DNA of 64,000 nucleotides from Paraburkholderia sprentiae WSM5005 (GTDB lineage Bacteria > Pseudomonadota > Gammaproteobacteria > Burkholderiales > Burkholderiaceae): NCBI RefSeq assembly GCF_001865575.2, contig NZ_CP017561.2:2170001-2234000 (forward strand), written 5' to 3'. Every line of letters begins with the position of its first letter. Position 1 is the stretch's first letter. This document shows, in pieces, positions 15,277 to 25,246 of this stretch. A program made the position numbers and the translations under genes. The notes beneath the pieces were generated by a model, which had not been told where the DNA came from, did not search any database, and saw only the letters and a list, made by a program, of their open reading frames with translations.

Positions 15277-17973
15277 TTAGACGGTCATCGGGTTGGGTTT
15301 GGCGGGATCAAGGTTGTACTTCTTGAGTGCCTCGGCGACCACCTTGCGTTCGATCGTGCCTTCGTCCGCCAGCGCGTTGAGCGCGGCGACCGTGACCCAG
15401 TAGCGATCGACTTCGAAGAAGTGACGCAGCTTTTCGCGCGTGTCCGAGCGGCCGTAGCCGTCGGTGCCCAGCACGACGAACTTCTGCGGCACGAATGCAC
15501 GGATCTGCTCGGTCAGCGCACGCACGTAGTCGGTCGACGCGATGACCGGACCCGGCGCATCCTTCAGCAGCTTCTCGACGTGCGACAGCTTCCTCTCTTC
15601 GGTCGGATGCAGCATGTTCCAGCGCTGCACTTCATGACCTTCGCGCGCGAGCTCGGTGAAGCTCGGCACGCTCCACAGGTCGGCATTGACGCCCCAGTCG
15701 TTCTTCAACAGGTCGGCCGCGGCGATCACCTCGTTGAAGATCGTGCCCGCGCCCATCAGCTGCACGTGCGGCGCCTTTTTATCGGCAGCGGTCTTGCTGA
15801 ACGAGTACATGCCCTTGATGATGTCGGCCGCCACGGTGTCGCCCTGCGGGATCGCCGGGTGCTCGTAGTTCTCGTTCATCACCGTGACGTAGTAATACAC
15901 GTCCTCCTGGTCGGCGACCATGCGACGCAGACCGTCCTGCATGATGACCGCGAGTTCGTAGCCGAACGTGGGGTCGTAGCTGATGCAGTTCGGCACCGAA
16001 GCGGCCCACATCAGCGAGTGGCCGTCTTCGTGTTGCAAACCTTCGCCGTTCAACGTCGTGCGGCCCGCGGTGCCGCCCAGCAGGAAGCCGCGCGAGCGCA
16101 TGTCGCCGGCTGCCCATGCAAGGTCGCCGATGCGCTGGAAGCCGAACATCGAGTAGAAGATGTAGAACGGAATCATGATCTCGCCGTGCGTCGAGTACGA
16201 CGTCGCGGCTGCGATCCAGTCGGCCATGCCGCCGGCTTCGTTGATGCCTTCCTGCAGGATCTGCCCGGTCTCCGACTCACGATAGAACATCAGCTGGTCG
16301 GAGTCTTCCGGCACGTACTTCTGGCCGTCCTGGTTCCAGATGCCGATCTGACGGAACAGACCTTCCATGCCGAATGTCCGCGATTCGTCCGGCACGATCG
16401 GCACGACGCGCTTACCGAGCGCCTTGTCCTTCAGCAGGATGTTCAGGATCCGCACGAACGCCATCGTCGTGGAGATCTCGCGGCCTTCGCCCGTGCCCTT
16501 GAGCAGCGGCTCGAATGCCGACAGTTCCGGCACCGGCAGCGACTCGGCCTTCTGACGACGCGCCGGCAGATAGCCACCCAGGTCCATGCGCTTCTGGCGC
16601 ATGTATTCGAGTTCCTTCGAGCCTTCCTCGAACGTCAAATACGGCACGTCGACGATCTGCTCGTCCGTGATCGGCAGACGGAACTGATCGCGGAATTTCT
16701 TCAGCTGCTCCACCTGCATCTTCTTCTGCTGGTGGGTGATGTTCATCGCCTGGCCGGCTTCGCCCATGCCGTAGCCCTTGATCGTCTTCGCGAGGATGAC
16801 GGTCGGCTGGCCCTTCGAATTCGACGCTTCCGCGAACGCCGCGTAGATCTTGTGCGGATCATGACCGCCGCGGTTCAGATTCCAGATGTCGTCGTCGGAC
16901 CAGTCGGCGACGAGCGCCTTCAGCTCCGGCGTGTTGAAGAAGTGCTCGCGCACGAACGCGCCCGACTCCGACTTGTACGTCTGGTACTCGCCGTCGACCA
17001 CTTCCATCATGCGACGCATCAGCGCGCCCGACTTGTCGCGAGCGAACAGCGCGTCCCAACGGCTACCCCAGATGACCTTGATCACGTTCCAGCCGGCGCC
17101 GCGGAATTCGCTTTCGAGTTCCTGAATGATCTTGCCGTTACCGCGCACCGGACCGTCCAGACGCTGCAGGTTGCAGTTGATCACGAACACGAGGTTGTCG
17201 AGGCGTTCGCGGCCAGCCATGCCGATCGCGCCGAGTGATTCCGGCTCGTCGGTTTCGCCGTCGCCGAGGAAGGCCCAGACCTTGCGGCCGTCGGTCTTCG
17301 CGATACCGCGCGCCTGCAGGTATTTCATGAAGCGCGCCTGATAGATCGCCATGATCGGGCCGAGGCCCATCGAGACGGTCGGGAATTGCCAGAAGTCCGG
17401 CATCAGCCACGGATGCGGATACGACGAGATGCCCTCGCCGCCGACTTCCTGACGGAAGTTGTCGAGCTGCTTGTCGGTCAGACGGCCGAGCAGGAACGCG
17501 CGCGAGTAGACGCCCGGCGACGAGTGGCCCTGCACGAACACGAGGTCACCGCCGTGCTCGGCCGACGGAGCGTGCCAGAAATGGTTGTAGCCGACGTCGT
17601 ACAGCGTGGCGGCCGACGCGAACGACGCGATATGGCCGCCGACGTTGGTTTCCTTGCCGGCGCGCAGCACCATCGCCATCGCGTTCCAGCGGGTGTACGA
17701 GCGGATGCGGTGTTCGATGTCCTGGTCGCCGGGGTTCTTGGCCTGACGCGCGACCGGAATCGTGTTGATGTAAGGCGTGTTGGCGGAGAACGGCAGATGT
17801 TCGCCGTGCACGCGTGCGAATTCGATCTGCTTTTCGATCAGGTAGTGGGCACGGTCAGGGCCTACAGCAGAAATCACGCCATCCAGCGCTTCCAGCCATT
17901 CGCCGGTTTCCTGGGGATCGTCGTCTTTATCGGCGGCGACATATTTCATGACTTCGTCGGGTACAGCGGACAT
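15277..17973 (-). CDS. aceE: Pyruvate dehydrogenase E1 component (homodimeric type)
   Basis: Thiamine-diphosphate enzyme that decarboxylates pyruvate and acetylates E2 lipoate. The 898 residues match the homodimeric AceE family. The ThDP/Mg motif appears as [12 protein letters not shown]...NCNLQ (about residues 235-270). The start at 17973 ([20 protein letters not shown]) is supported by an AGGAGAC ribosome site; the frame extends to 18000. First gene of the aceE-aceF-lpd operon, with gaps of 83 and 132 bases to the next genes. No pdhR gene is adjacent; a divergent two-component system lies upstream. Confidence 0.97.
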   Translation of the reverse strand: MSAVPDEVMKYVAADKDDDPQETGEWLEALDGVISAVGPDRAHYLIEKQIEFARVHGEHLPFSANTPYINTIPVARQAKNPGDQDIEHRIRSYTRWNAMAMVLRAGKETNVGGHIASFASAATLYDVGYNHFWHAPSAEHGGDLVFVQGHSSPGVYSRAFLLGRLTDKQLDNFRQEVGGEGISSYPHPWLMPDFWQFPTVSMGLGPIMAIYQARFMKYLQARGIAKTDGRKVWAFLGDGETDEPESLGAIGMAGRERLDNLVFVINCNLQRLDGPVRGNGKIIQELESEFRGAGWNVIKVIWGSRWDALFARDKSGALMRRMMEVVDGEYQTYKSESGAFVREHFFNTPELKALVADWSDDDIWNLNRGGHDPHKIYAAFAEASNSKGQPTVILAKTIKGYGMGEAGQAMNITHQQKKMQVEQLKKFRDQFRLPITDEQIVDVPYLTFEEGSKELEYMRQKRMDLGGYLPARRQKAESLPVPELSAFEPLLKGTGEGREISTTMAFVRILNILLKDKALGKRVVPIVPDESRTFGMEGLFRQIGIWNQDGQKYVPEDSDQLMFYRESETGQILQEGINEAGGMADWIAAATSYSTHGEIMIPFYIFYSMFGFQRIGDLAWAAGDMRSRGFLLGGTAGRTTLNGEGLQHEDGHSLMWAASVPNCISYDPTFGYELAVIMQDGLRRMVADQEDVYYYVTVMNENYEHPAIPQGDTVAADIIKGMYSFSKTAADKKAPHVQLMGAGTIFNEVIAAADLLKNDWGVNADLWSVPSFTELAREGHEVQRWNMLHPTEERKLSHVEKLLKDAPGPVIASTDYVRALTEQIRAFVPQKFVVLGTDGYGRSDTREKLRHFFEVDRYWVTVAALNALADEGTIERKVVAEALKKYNLDPAKPNPMTV

Positions 17974-18239
17974 GCTCGTCTCCTGGATATGGGAACGCAC
18001 TTTGAACAGACGACGCGGGACGCAGGAACGGCCGCGGCAACTCCGGCCGATTGTAATGAGGGTCCCGACGTCAGCGCAACCAAATTTTCAAATTACGAGA
18101 TCACTTCTCATAATGCGGAAAATTGCTGCAACGCAACCTGGTTTGCCTGCCATTCGACTGATCCGCCGGCTAGTTTGCGCCGAATAACTGCACTTTCCGC
18201 GCTTTTTTGCGCCATTTGTCGGGGACGTGCTGAGCTACA
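17974..18239. other. Divergent promoter region between aceE and the sensor kinase
   Basis: 266 bases that must hold promoters for both directions. A TACAAT (18236-18241) lies directly at the kinase start. I could not assign the aceE promoter with confidence; the stretch 18080-18130 is the most AT-rich part. Confidence 0.5.
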
Positions 18240-20765
18240 ATGCCACGCATGTTGACCGAACGGCTTTTCTCTCGCTCGGCGCGCGCCGCTGGTTCGCCGG
18301 CGGATTCGTCGCCGTCCACGCGCTGGCACCACGGACCTTGGTGGTCCAATTCCTATTTGCTGACGCCGCTCCTGTCGATCCTGGTGTTCCTGGTCGTGAT
18401 GAGCCTGATTCTCTGGAGTTTGAACCGGCGCGAGCAGCAACAGCAGGAAGACACGCTGTACCGCAACGTCGCGTGGGCGCAGCAGCAGATCCGCCTGTCG
18501 ATGACCGGCGCGCAGGAGCAGATTCAGGCGCTCGCGCGCGACCTCGCCGCCGGCCATGCCGACGAGCATTCGTTCCAGGTGAGCACCACCGACATCATGC
18601 AGGGGCATCCCGAGATCCTCTACATGAACTGGTACACCGGTCAGCAGCAGCCGCGCTGGCCGAACGCCGCGCCGCCGGTGCTGGGCCAGCGGCTCGCGCG
18701 TCCGAACGACGCGCAGATGGACGAAGCGGTCAAAGCTGGTTTCGCCGAAGCGCGCAACACGCGCCGCCAGGTGTACTCGCCGCTCATCTACGACGACCTC
18801 GGCAACGGCTTCATCACACTGCAAACGCCGATCTTCCGCGACCGCGATTTCCTCGGCACGATCGCCGCGGTGTTCTCGGTGGAAGGCATTCTGAAGCGCG
18901 ACATCCCACCCGAGCTGTCGGCAAAGTACAAAATCTCGATCATCGACGTGAACAACCGCGAGTTGACCACCACGTCGACCCGCCCGCGCCTGCCGCGCGA
19001 CATGTTCTACGACCTGCCGCTCGACCCGCCGGGCCAGGGCATTTCGGTGCGCGTGTACGCGTTTCCGCAGATCACCAACTTCACGAACAACACGCTGGTG
19101 TGGCTGGTGGCCGGCCTCTCCTGCTTCGTGCTGTGGAGCCTGTGGAGTCTTTGGAAACACACGCGCCAGCGCTTCGAGGCGCAGCAGGCGCTCTACGCGG
19201 AAGCGTTCTTCCGCCGCGCGATGGAGAACTCGGTGCTGATCGGCATGCGCGTGCTCGACATGCACGGCCGCATCACGCACGTGAACCCGGCGTTCTGCCG
19301 CATGACCGGCTGGGACGAAAGCGACCTCGTCGGCAAGAGCGCGCCGTTCGCCTACTGGCCGCGCGACGCTTACCCCGAAATGCAGCGCCAGCTCGACATG
19401 ACACTGCGTGGCAAGGCGCCCTCGTCCGGCTTTGAGTTGCGCGTGCGGCGCAAGGACGGCTCGACGTTCCACGCGCGGCTCTACGTGTCGCCGCTGATCG
19501 ACAGCTCGGGCCGCCAGACCGGCTGGATGTCGTCGATGACCGACATCACCGAGCCCAAGCGCGCGCGCGAAGAGCTCGCCGCCGCCCACGAACGCTTCAC
19601 GACCGTGCTCGAAAGCCTCGATGCGGCGGTGTCCGTGCTCGCCGCCGACGAAGCCGAGCTGCTGTTCGCGAACCGCTACTACCGGCATCTGTTCGGCATC
19701 CGCCCGGACGGCCACCTCGAACTCGCGGGCGGCGGCTTCGACAGCTCGCAGGCGTCGTCCGATTCGATCGACATGGTCGACACCTTCGTCGGCCTGCCCG
19801 CCGCCGCGCTGACGGAAAGCACCGCCGACGCGCAGGAAATCTACATCGCCGGCATCCAGAAGTGGTTCGAGGTGCGGCGCCAGTACATCCAGTGGGTCGA
19901 CGGCCATCTCGCGCAGATGCAGATCGCGACCGACATCACGACCCGCAAGCGTGCGCAGGAGCTGGCGCGCCAGCAGGACGAGAAGCTGCAGTTCACGAGC
20001 CGCCTGATGACGATGGGCGAAATGGCCTCGTCGCTCGCGCACGAACTGAACCAGCCGCTCGCCGCGATCAATAACTATTGCTCGGGAACCGTCGCGCTGG
20101 TTAAATCCGGTCGGACGACGCCCGACAATCTGCTGCCGGTGCTCGAAAAGACCGCGCAGCAGGCGGTGCGCGCCGGCATGATCATCAAGCGCATCCGCGA
20201 GTTCGTGAAGCGCAGCGAGCCGAAGCGCCAGGCCACGCGCGTCGCGGACATCGTCGCGGACGCGGTGGGTCTCGCCGAAATCGAGGCGAGAAAGCGCCGC
20301 ATTCGCATCGTCACCGATCTGCGCTCGCGCCTGCCGGTGATCTACGTCGACCCGGTGCTGATCGAGCAGGTGCTCGTGAACCTGCTGAAGAACGGCGTCG
20401 AGGCGATGGCCGAAGCGCGCCCGAACGCAGTCGATCCGGTCATCCGCGTGGTCGTACGGCTGGAGAGCGGCTTCGTGTGCATCAGCGTCGTCGACCAGGG
20501 CCCGGGCGTCGACGAAGCGACCGCCGAGCGTCTGTTCGAACCGTTTTACAGCACCAAGTCCGATGGCATGGGCATGGGGCTGAACATTTGCCGTTCGATT
20601 ATCGAATCGCACCGCGGCCGTCTGTGGGTGGTGAATAACGTCGAGTCCGACGGCCACATCACGGGCGCCACGTTCCACTGCAGTTTGCCTATTGGGGAGC
20701 CCGACGGCCCGAGCAACGGCGGGTCCGAGGCACCGACACCACAAACCGTTACGGGAGAGCTATGA
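18240..20765 (+). CDS. Membrane PAS-domain sensor histidine kinase (FixL/DctB-like)
   Basis: 841-residue inner-membrane sensor. Transmembrane helix at about residues 40-61, a periplasmic sensing domain (about 62-285), a second helix (about 285-303), a PAS domain (about 325-445, with HVNPAFCRMTGW), a second PAS-like region (about 450-570), then the kinase core with H box SSLAHELNQPLAAINNY, N box LVNLLKNGVEAM, and G boxes DQGPGVDE and GMGMGLNI. The HELNQPLAAI H box is typical of FixL/DctB-type kinases. It overlaps its response regulator gene by four bases. Alternative ATG at 18249. The signal is unknown; divergence from aceE hints at carbon or redox sensing. Confidence 0.9.
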   Translation: MPRMLTERLFSRSARAAGSPADSSPSTRWHHGPWWSNSYLLTPLLSILVFLVVMSLILWSLNRREQQQQEDTLYRNVAWAQQQIRLSMTGAQEQIQALARDLAAGHADEHSFQVSTTDIMQGHPEILYMNWYTGQQQPRWPNAAPPVLGQRLARPNDAQMDEAVKAGFAEARNTRRQVYSPLIYDDLGNGFITLQTPIFRDRDFLGTIAAVFSVEGILKRDIPPELSAKYKISIIDVNNRELTTTSTRPRLPRDMFYDLPLDPPGQGISVRVYAFPQITNFTNNTLVWLVAGLSCFVLWSLWSLWKHTRQRFEAQQALYAEAFFRRAMENSVLIGMRVLDMHGRITHVNPAFCRMTGWDESDLVGKSAPFAYWPRDAYPEMQRQLDMTLRGKAPSSGFELRVRRKDGSTFHARLYVSPLIDSSGRQTGWMSSMTDITEPKRAREELAAAHERFTTVLESLDAAVSVLAADEAELLFANRYYRHLFGIRPDGHLELAGGGFDSSQASSDSIDMVDTFVGLPAAALTESTADAQEIYIAGIQKWFEVRRQYIQWVDGHLAQMQIATDITTRKRAQELARQQDEKLQFTSRLMTMGEMASSLAHELNQPLAAINNYCSGTVALVKSGRTTPDNLLPVLEKTAQQAVRAGMIIKRIREFVKRSEPKRQATRVADIVADAVGLAEIEARKRRIRIVTDLRSRLPVIYVDPVLIEQVLVNLLKNGVEAMAEARPNAVDPVIRVVVRLESGFVCISVVDQGPGVDEATAERLFEPFYSTKSDGMGMGLNICRSIIESHRGRLWVVNNVESDGHITGATFHCSLPIGEPDGPSNGGSEAPTPQTVTGEL

Positions 20766-21406
20766 ACAGCCCAGTCACCACACAGGAAACCGTGTTTGTC
20801 GTCGACGACGACGAGGCGGTGCGAGATTCGCTGCGCTGGCTGTTGGAGGCGAACGGCTACCGCGTTCAATGCTTCTCGAGCTCCGAGCAGTTTCTCGACG
20901 CATGGCAGCCGCATCAGCATCCGGGCCAGATCGCATGTCTGATTCTCGACGTGCGAATGTCCGGCATGAGCGGGCTCGAGTTGCAGGAACGCCTGATCGC
21001 CGACAACGCGTCGCTGCCGATCATCTTCGTGACGGGCCACGGCGACGTGCCGATGGCGGTGTCGACGATGAAAAAAGGCGCGATGGACTTCATCGAAAAA
21101 CCGTTCGACGAAGCCGAACTGCGCAAGCTCGTCGAGCGCATGCTCGACAAGGCGCGCAGCGAAAGCACCAGCGTGCAGCAGCAGCGCGCCGCGGCCGAGC
21201 GCCTCGGCAAGCTGACCGCGCGTGAGCATCAGGTGCTCGAGCGGATCATCGCCGGCCGCCTGAACAAGCAGATCGCCGACGACCTCGGCATCAGCATCAA
21301 GACGGTCGAAGCGCATCGCGCGAACATCATGGAAAAGCTGAACGTCAACACGGTCGCCGATCTGCTGCGACTCGCGCTGTCGAACAAGCCGCAAACGGCG
21401 CAATAA
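20762..21406 (+). CDS. FixJ/NarL-type response regulator
   Basis: 214-residue partner of the upstream kinase; the ATGA overlap indicates translational coupling. Receiver domain (about residues 8-125) with acidic pocket VDDDE, phosphoacceptor D in LILDVRMSGMSG, switch T in FVTGHGDVPM and conserved K in FIEKPFDE. C-terminal LuxR-type helix-turn-helix (about 145-210: LTAREHQVLERIIAG, NKQIADDLGISIKTVEAHR). This layout is that of FixJ, TodT and StyR. Likely a DNA-binding activator; targets are unknown. Confidence 0.93.
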   Translation: MNSPVTTQETVFVVDDDEAVRDSLRWLLEANGYRVQCFSSSEQFLDAWQPHQHPGQIACLILDVRMSGMSGLELQERLIADNASLPIIFVTGHGDVPMAVSTMKKGAMDFIEKPFDEAELRKLVERMLDKARSESTSVQQQRAAAERLGKLTAREHQVLERIIAGRLNKQIADDLGISIKTVEAHRANIMEKLNVNTVADLLRLALSNKPQTAQ

Positions 21407-21419
21407 CAGCGCCACGGGC

Positions 21420-21445
21420 GGCCCTGCGTTCGCAGGGCCGTTTTA
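21420..21445 (+). terminator. Terminator of the two-component operon
   Basis: GGCCCTGC-GTTC-GCAGGGCC followed by GTTTTAT, 14 bases after the response regulator stop. Confidence 0.85.
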
Positions 21446-21610
21446 TCTGGCCGATCCGCGACGGCCCGAACGATGCTGTGTTCCGGCGTGCCACCGGCCT
21501 CCCCGACCGGTCGCGTTGCGTTTGTCGCCGTCACGCGAACCCATCCGTTACATCCCGTTCCCCTCCACGCGCGCGCCGAATCGGCAGCGGAACGCGCGCT
21601 CCTGCGCCGG

Positions 21611-21616
21611 TATAAT
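21611..21616 (+). promoter_or_regulatory. -10 element of folD
   Basis: Consensus TATAAT in otherwise GC-rich DNA, 184 bases before the folD ATG. The -35 region is not consensus. Confidence 0.45.
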
Positions 21617-21799
21617 GTGGGACTTTGCAGCGGCGCCTTGGCCGAACTGGCAGCGCGCCTGTCGCCGGGCGACCGGTTGCGTCGACCAGCCGAAGCGCAC
21701 CGTCGCGCGCCCCTCTCCGCGCGAGCGCTTTGCCCGCCTGCAAGCCGCCTGTCCCGACCCGATTCCCGATCCCAACCTCGACCCAACGTTCGACCGACC

Positions 21800-22663
21800 A
21801 TGACTGCCAAATTGATCGACGGCCTCGCCCTCTCCAAGACCCTGCGCGCCGACGTCGCCGCGCGCGCCGCCGCCCTGACCGCCCGTGGCCATCAGCCGGG
21901 CCTCGCCGTGATTCTGGTCGGCGCCAATCCGGCCAGCGAAGTGTATGTGCGCAACAAGGTGAAGGCCTGCCACGACAACGGCCTGGGCTCGTCGTTCGAC
22001 CGGTATCCGGCCGACCTGCCCGAAGCCGAACTGCTCGCGCGCATCGACGAGCTGAACCGCGATCCGGCCATCCACGGCATTCTCGTGCAGCTGCCGCTGC
22101 CGAAGCACATCGACAGCCACAAGGTGATCGAGGCGATCGCGCCCGAGAAGGACGTCGATGGCTTCCACGTCGCCAATGCGGGCGCGCTGCTGACGGGCCA
22201 GCCGCTGTTCCGTCCGTGCACGCCGTACGGGGTGATGAAGATGTTCGAGGCCTACGGCATCGATCTGAAGGGCGCGAACGCGGTGGTGATCGGCCGCTCG
22301 AACATCGTCGGCAAGCCGATGGCACTGCTGCTGCTCGAAGCGGGCGCGACCGTCACGATCTGCCACAGCAAGACGCGCGACCTGGCCGCGCACACGCGCA
22401 ACGCCGACGTCGTGGTTGCCGCGACCGGCCTGCGCAACATCCTGACCGCGGACATGGTGAAGCCGGGCGCGACCGTGATCGATGTCGGCATGAATCGCGA
22501 CGACGCCGGCAAGCTGTGCGGCGACGTCGACTTCGCGGGCGTCAAGGAAGTGGCCGGCCATATCACGCCGGTGCCGGGTGGCGTCGGCCCGATGACGATC
22601 ACGATGCTGCTCGTCAACACGATCGAAGCAGCCGAGCGCGAGGCGGACGCGGCGAACGCGTAA
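21800..22663 (+). CDS. folD: Methylenetetrahydrofolate dehydrogenase / methenyltetrahydrofolate cyclohydrolase FolD
   Basis: Bifunctional enzyme interconverting 5,10-methylene-, 5,10-methenyl- and 10-formyl-tetrahydrofolate with NADP+, feeding purine and formyl-Met-tRNA synthesis. The 287 residues carry the catalytic [13 protein letters not shown] (Tyr/Lys) motif, QLPLPKH, PCTPYGV, the nucleotide-binding [11 protein letters not shown] and the C-terminal PGGVGPMTI signature. The start at 21800 ([12 protein letters not shown]) gives the standard N terminus. It is monocistronic after a long leader. Confidence 0.97.
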   Translation: MTAKLIDGLALSKTLRADVAARAAALTARGHQPGLAVILVGANPASEVYVRNKVKACHDNGLGSSFDRYPADLPEAELLARIDELNRDPAIHGILVQLPLPKHIDSHKVIEAIAPEKDVDGFHVANAGALLTGQPLFRPCTPYGVMKMFEAYGIDLKGANAVVIGRSNIVGKPMALLLLEAGATVTICHSKTRDLAAHTRNADVVVAATGLRNILTADMVKPGATVIDVGMNRDDAGKLCGDVDFAGVKEVAGHITPVPGGVGPMTITMLLVNTIEAAEREADAANA

Positions 22664-23067
22664 CCGCCGGGCGGCGAGCGGCAGGCGCAGCGAGACGGCT
22701 CATCCGTCTCGTCATCGCCGGTTCGCCGCCGGTCACCGAACCTGCGCCCCATCACCGCGCCGCACGAGCGCCGCCGCCATGTGCGATGCACGAGCGCTGC
22801 ACGCTGCGCCGCAACAGCGGCGTCATGCAGAAAACAGCTCTGGGGCGGCTCACAGCCCCCGCGGCGCTAACCGCCGGAACCGCCCAGCGCCGCGCAACAT
22901 CTGTTAATTTGTCAGCCGATGGATTGGAATCGGCGCTCCCCGCCCCAATAATTCTCAGCATCCGGTGGCGCCACGCGCCGTGCGCGAGCGTCGAACGAGC
23001 CACCATGAGACGGCACGCGCAAGCGCCCGTCGCATCGCCCCTTCACCCGCGTCAGACAGGAAGCCTT
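22664..23067. other. Intergenic region between folD and prlC
   Basis: 404 bases. A perfect 8-bp hairpin CGAGACGG-CTCAT-CCGTCTCG at 22691-22711 follows folD by 27 bases and may act as a weak terminator, though it has no T tract. The remainder probably holds the prlC promoter. No gene seen. Confidence 0.5.
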
Positions 23068-25173
23068 ATGTCCACTACCGCCACGCATCAAGACAACCCG
23101 CTCCTCGATTTTTCCGATCTGCCGCGCTTTGGCGACATCCGCCCCGTACACGTGACGCCCGCCCTCGACGTACTGCTCGCCGACGCGGCGGCCGCCGTCG
23201 AGCGCGCCGCGCTGCCGGCCACGCCCGCGTCGTGGGCCGACGTCGTCGAACCGGTCGAGCGTGCCACCGAGCCGCTGTCGCGCGCGTGGAGCGTGATCGG
23301 CCATCTGAACGCCGTCGCCGATACGCCCGAACTGCGCGCCGTATACGGCGAAAACCTGCCACGCGTGACCGAGTTCTGGTCGAGCGTCGGCCAGAATCTC
23401 GCGCTCTACGAGAAGTACAAGGCACTGAACGCGAGCGACGAATTCGCGTCGCTGAACGGCGAACGCAAGAAGATCCTCGGCAACGCGCTGCGTGACTTCC
23501 GCCTGTCCGGCGCCGAGTTGCCGGAAGATCAAAAGCCGCGTTTCGCCGAATTGCAGGAGCGCCAGGCGGCGCTGTCGAAGGCGTTTTCGGATCACGTGCT
23601 CGATGCGACCAACGCGTATGCGTACATCGTCGATGCCGGCAACGACGCGCAACTGGCGGGGTTGCCCGAAGACGTGATCGAGGCCGCGAAGGAAGCCGCC
23701 GCCCGTGACGGCAAGACCGGCTACAAGTTCACGCTGCACTTCCCGTCGTATTTCCCGGTCATGCAGTACTCGGAAAACCGTCCGATGCGCGAAGCGATGT
23801 ATCGCGCATATACGACGCGCGCGTCCGAACTCGGCGCGCAGTACGGCAACGGCAAACCTGAGTGGGACAACACCCAGGTGCTCGCCGACGAACTGAAGCT
23901 GCGCGCCGAAGAAGCGCAGATGCTCGGCTACGGCAACTTCGCCGAAGTGTCGCTCGCACCGAAGATGGCCGAGTCGCCGGCGCAGGTGATGGCGTTCCTC
24001 GAAGACCTCGCGACGCGCGCGCGTCCGCACGCGGAACAGGACTGGAAAGAACTGCGCGAATTTGCCGCGAGCGAACTCGGCATGACCGATCTGCAACCGT
24101 GGGACATGACGTTCGCCGCCGAGCGTCTGCGTCAGAAGCGCTATTCGTTCTCGGAAAACGAAGTGAAGCAGTACTTCCCGGAAGATGCGGTGTTCAAGGG
24201 CCTGTTCAAGGTCACCGAAACGCTGTTCGGCGTGCGCATCCGCCGCGATGAAGCCGCCGTCTGGCATCCCGACGTGCGCTTCTTCCGCGTCGAGAATCAG
24301 GACGGCGGCCTCGTCGCGCAGTTCTACCTCGATCTGTATGCACGCGAAGGCAAGCGCGGCGGCGCCTGGATGGACGACGCACGCGGCCGTCACAAGCTCG
24401 CGCATGGCGCGGTGCAAACGCCGGTCGCGTATCTGACCTGCAATTTCTCGGCGCCGGTCGGCGGCAAGCCCGCCTGCTTCACGCACGACGAAGTGATCAC
24501 GCTGTTCCACGAGTTCGGCCACGGGCTGCATCACATGCTGACGCGCGTCGATGAGCTCGGCGTGTCGGGCATCAACGGCGTCGAATGGGATGCGGTCGAG
24601 CTGCCGTCGCAGTTCATGGAGAACTTCTGCTGGGAATGGGACGTGCTGTCCGACATGACCTCGCACGTCGATACCGCGAAGCCGCTGCCGCGCGAGCTGT
24701 TCGACAAGATGCTCGCCGCGAAGAACTTCCAGAGCGGCCTCGGCACGCTGCGGCAGATCGTGTTCTCGATGTTCGACATGCAGTTGCATACCGGCTTCGA
24801 CGCGAACGGCGCGAAGAGCGCCAACGAGCTCGCGCGCGAAATCAACGAGCGCTTCCACGTCGTGCCGCAAGCGCCGTTCTCGCGTTGGCCGAATACGTTC
24901 AGCCATATCTTCGCGGGCGGTTACGCAGCCGGCTACTACAGCTACAAGTGGGCCGAAGTGCTGTCGGCCGATGCGTACGCGGCGTTCGAGGAAGCCGCGC
25001 AAGCGGCGGGCAGCGTGCTCGATCAGTCGACCGGCATGCGCTATCGTCGCGAGATTCTCGAGGTGGGCGGCAGCCGTCCGGCGATGGAATCGTTCAAGGC
25101 GTTCCGCGGCCGCGAGCCGAATATCGATGCGCTGCTGCGGCATAACGGCATGGCGCCGGTTACCGCGCACTGA
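23068..25173 (+). CDS. prlC: Oligopeptidase A (M3 family metallopeptidase)
   Basis: Cytosolic zinc oligopeptidase that degrades short peptides, including cleaved signal peptides. The 701 residues fit the thimet oligopeptidase family. The zinc motif HEFGHGLHH (about residues 478-486) contains HExxH, and the downstream glutamate ligand lies in the ENFCWEWDVL helix. The ATG at 23068 (MSTTATHQDNPLLDFSDLP) has AGGAAG upstream; a much longer in-frame extension exists only because of GC bias. Followed by a strong terminator. Confidence 0.95.
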   Translation: MSTTATHQDNPLLDFSDLPRFGDIRPVHVTPALDVLLADAAAAVERAALPATPASWADVVEPVERATEPLSRAWSVIGHLNAVADTPELRAVYGENLPRVTEFWSSVGQNLALYEKYKALNASDEFASLNGERKKILGNALRDFRLSGAELPEDQKPRFAELQERQAALSKAFSDHVLDATNAYAYIVDAGNDAQLAGLPEDVIEAAKEAAARDGKTGYKFTLHFPSYFPVMQYSENRPMREAMYRAYTTRASELGAQYGNGKPEWDNTQVLADELKLRAEEAQMLGYGNFAEVSLAPKMAESPAQVMAFLEDLATRARPHAEQDWKELREFAASELGMTDLQPWDMTFAAERLRQKRYSFSENEVKQYFPEDAVFKGLFKVTETLFGVRIRRDEAAVWHPDVRFFRVENQDGGLVAQFYLDLYAREGKRGGAWMDDARGRHKLAHGAVQTPVAYLTCNFSAPVGGKPACFTHDEVITLFHEFGHGLHHMLTRVDELGVSGINGVEWDAVELPSQFMENFCWEWDVLSDMTSHVDTAKPLPRELFDKMLAAKNFQSGLGTLRQIVFSMFDMQLHTGFDANGAKSANELAREINERFHVVPQAPFSRWPNTFSHIFAGGYAAGYYSYKWAEVLSADAYAAFEEAAQAAGSVLDQSTGMRYRREILEVGGSRPAMESFKAFRGREPNIDALLRHNGMAPVTAH

Positions 25174-25186
25174 GCGACGCCGATAG

Positions 25187-25224
25187 AAAAACCGGCGGTC
25201 TGCGCAAGCAGGCCGCCGGTTTTT
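25187..25224. terminator. Bidirectional terminator between prlC and codA
   Basis: AAAAACCGGCGG and CCGCCGGTTTTT flank a 14-base loop, between convergent genes. Confidence 0.9.
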
Positions 25225-25246
25225 CATTCATGCGCGAGATGTGTCG

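Larger units (their letters stand above)
21407..21799. other. Intergenic region upstream of folD
   Basis: 393 bases. They contain the two-component terminator (21420-21445) and a TATAAT at 21611-21616, implying a folD leader of about 175 bases. No stable coding frame or known riboswitch pattern was recognised in the leader. Confidence 0.5.
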
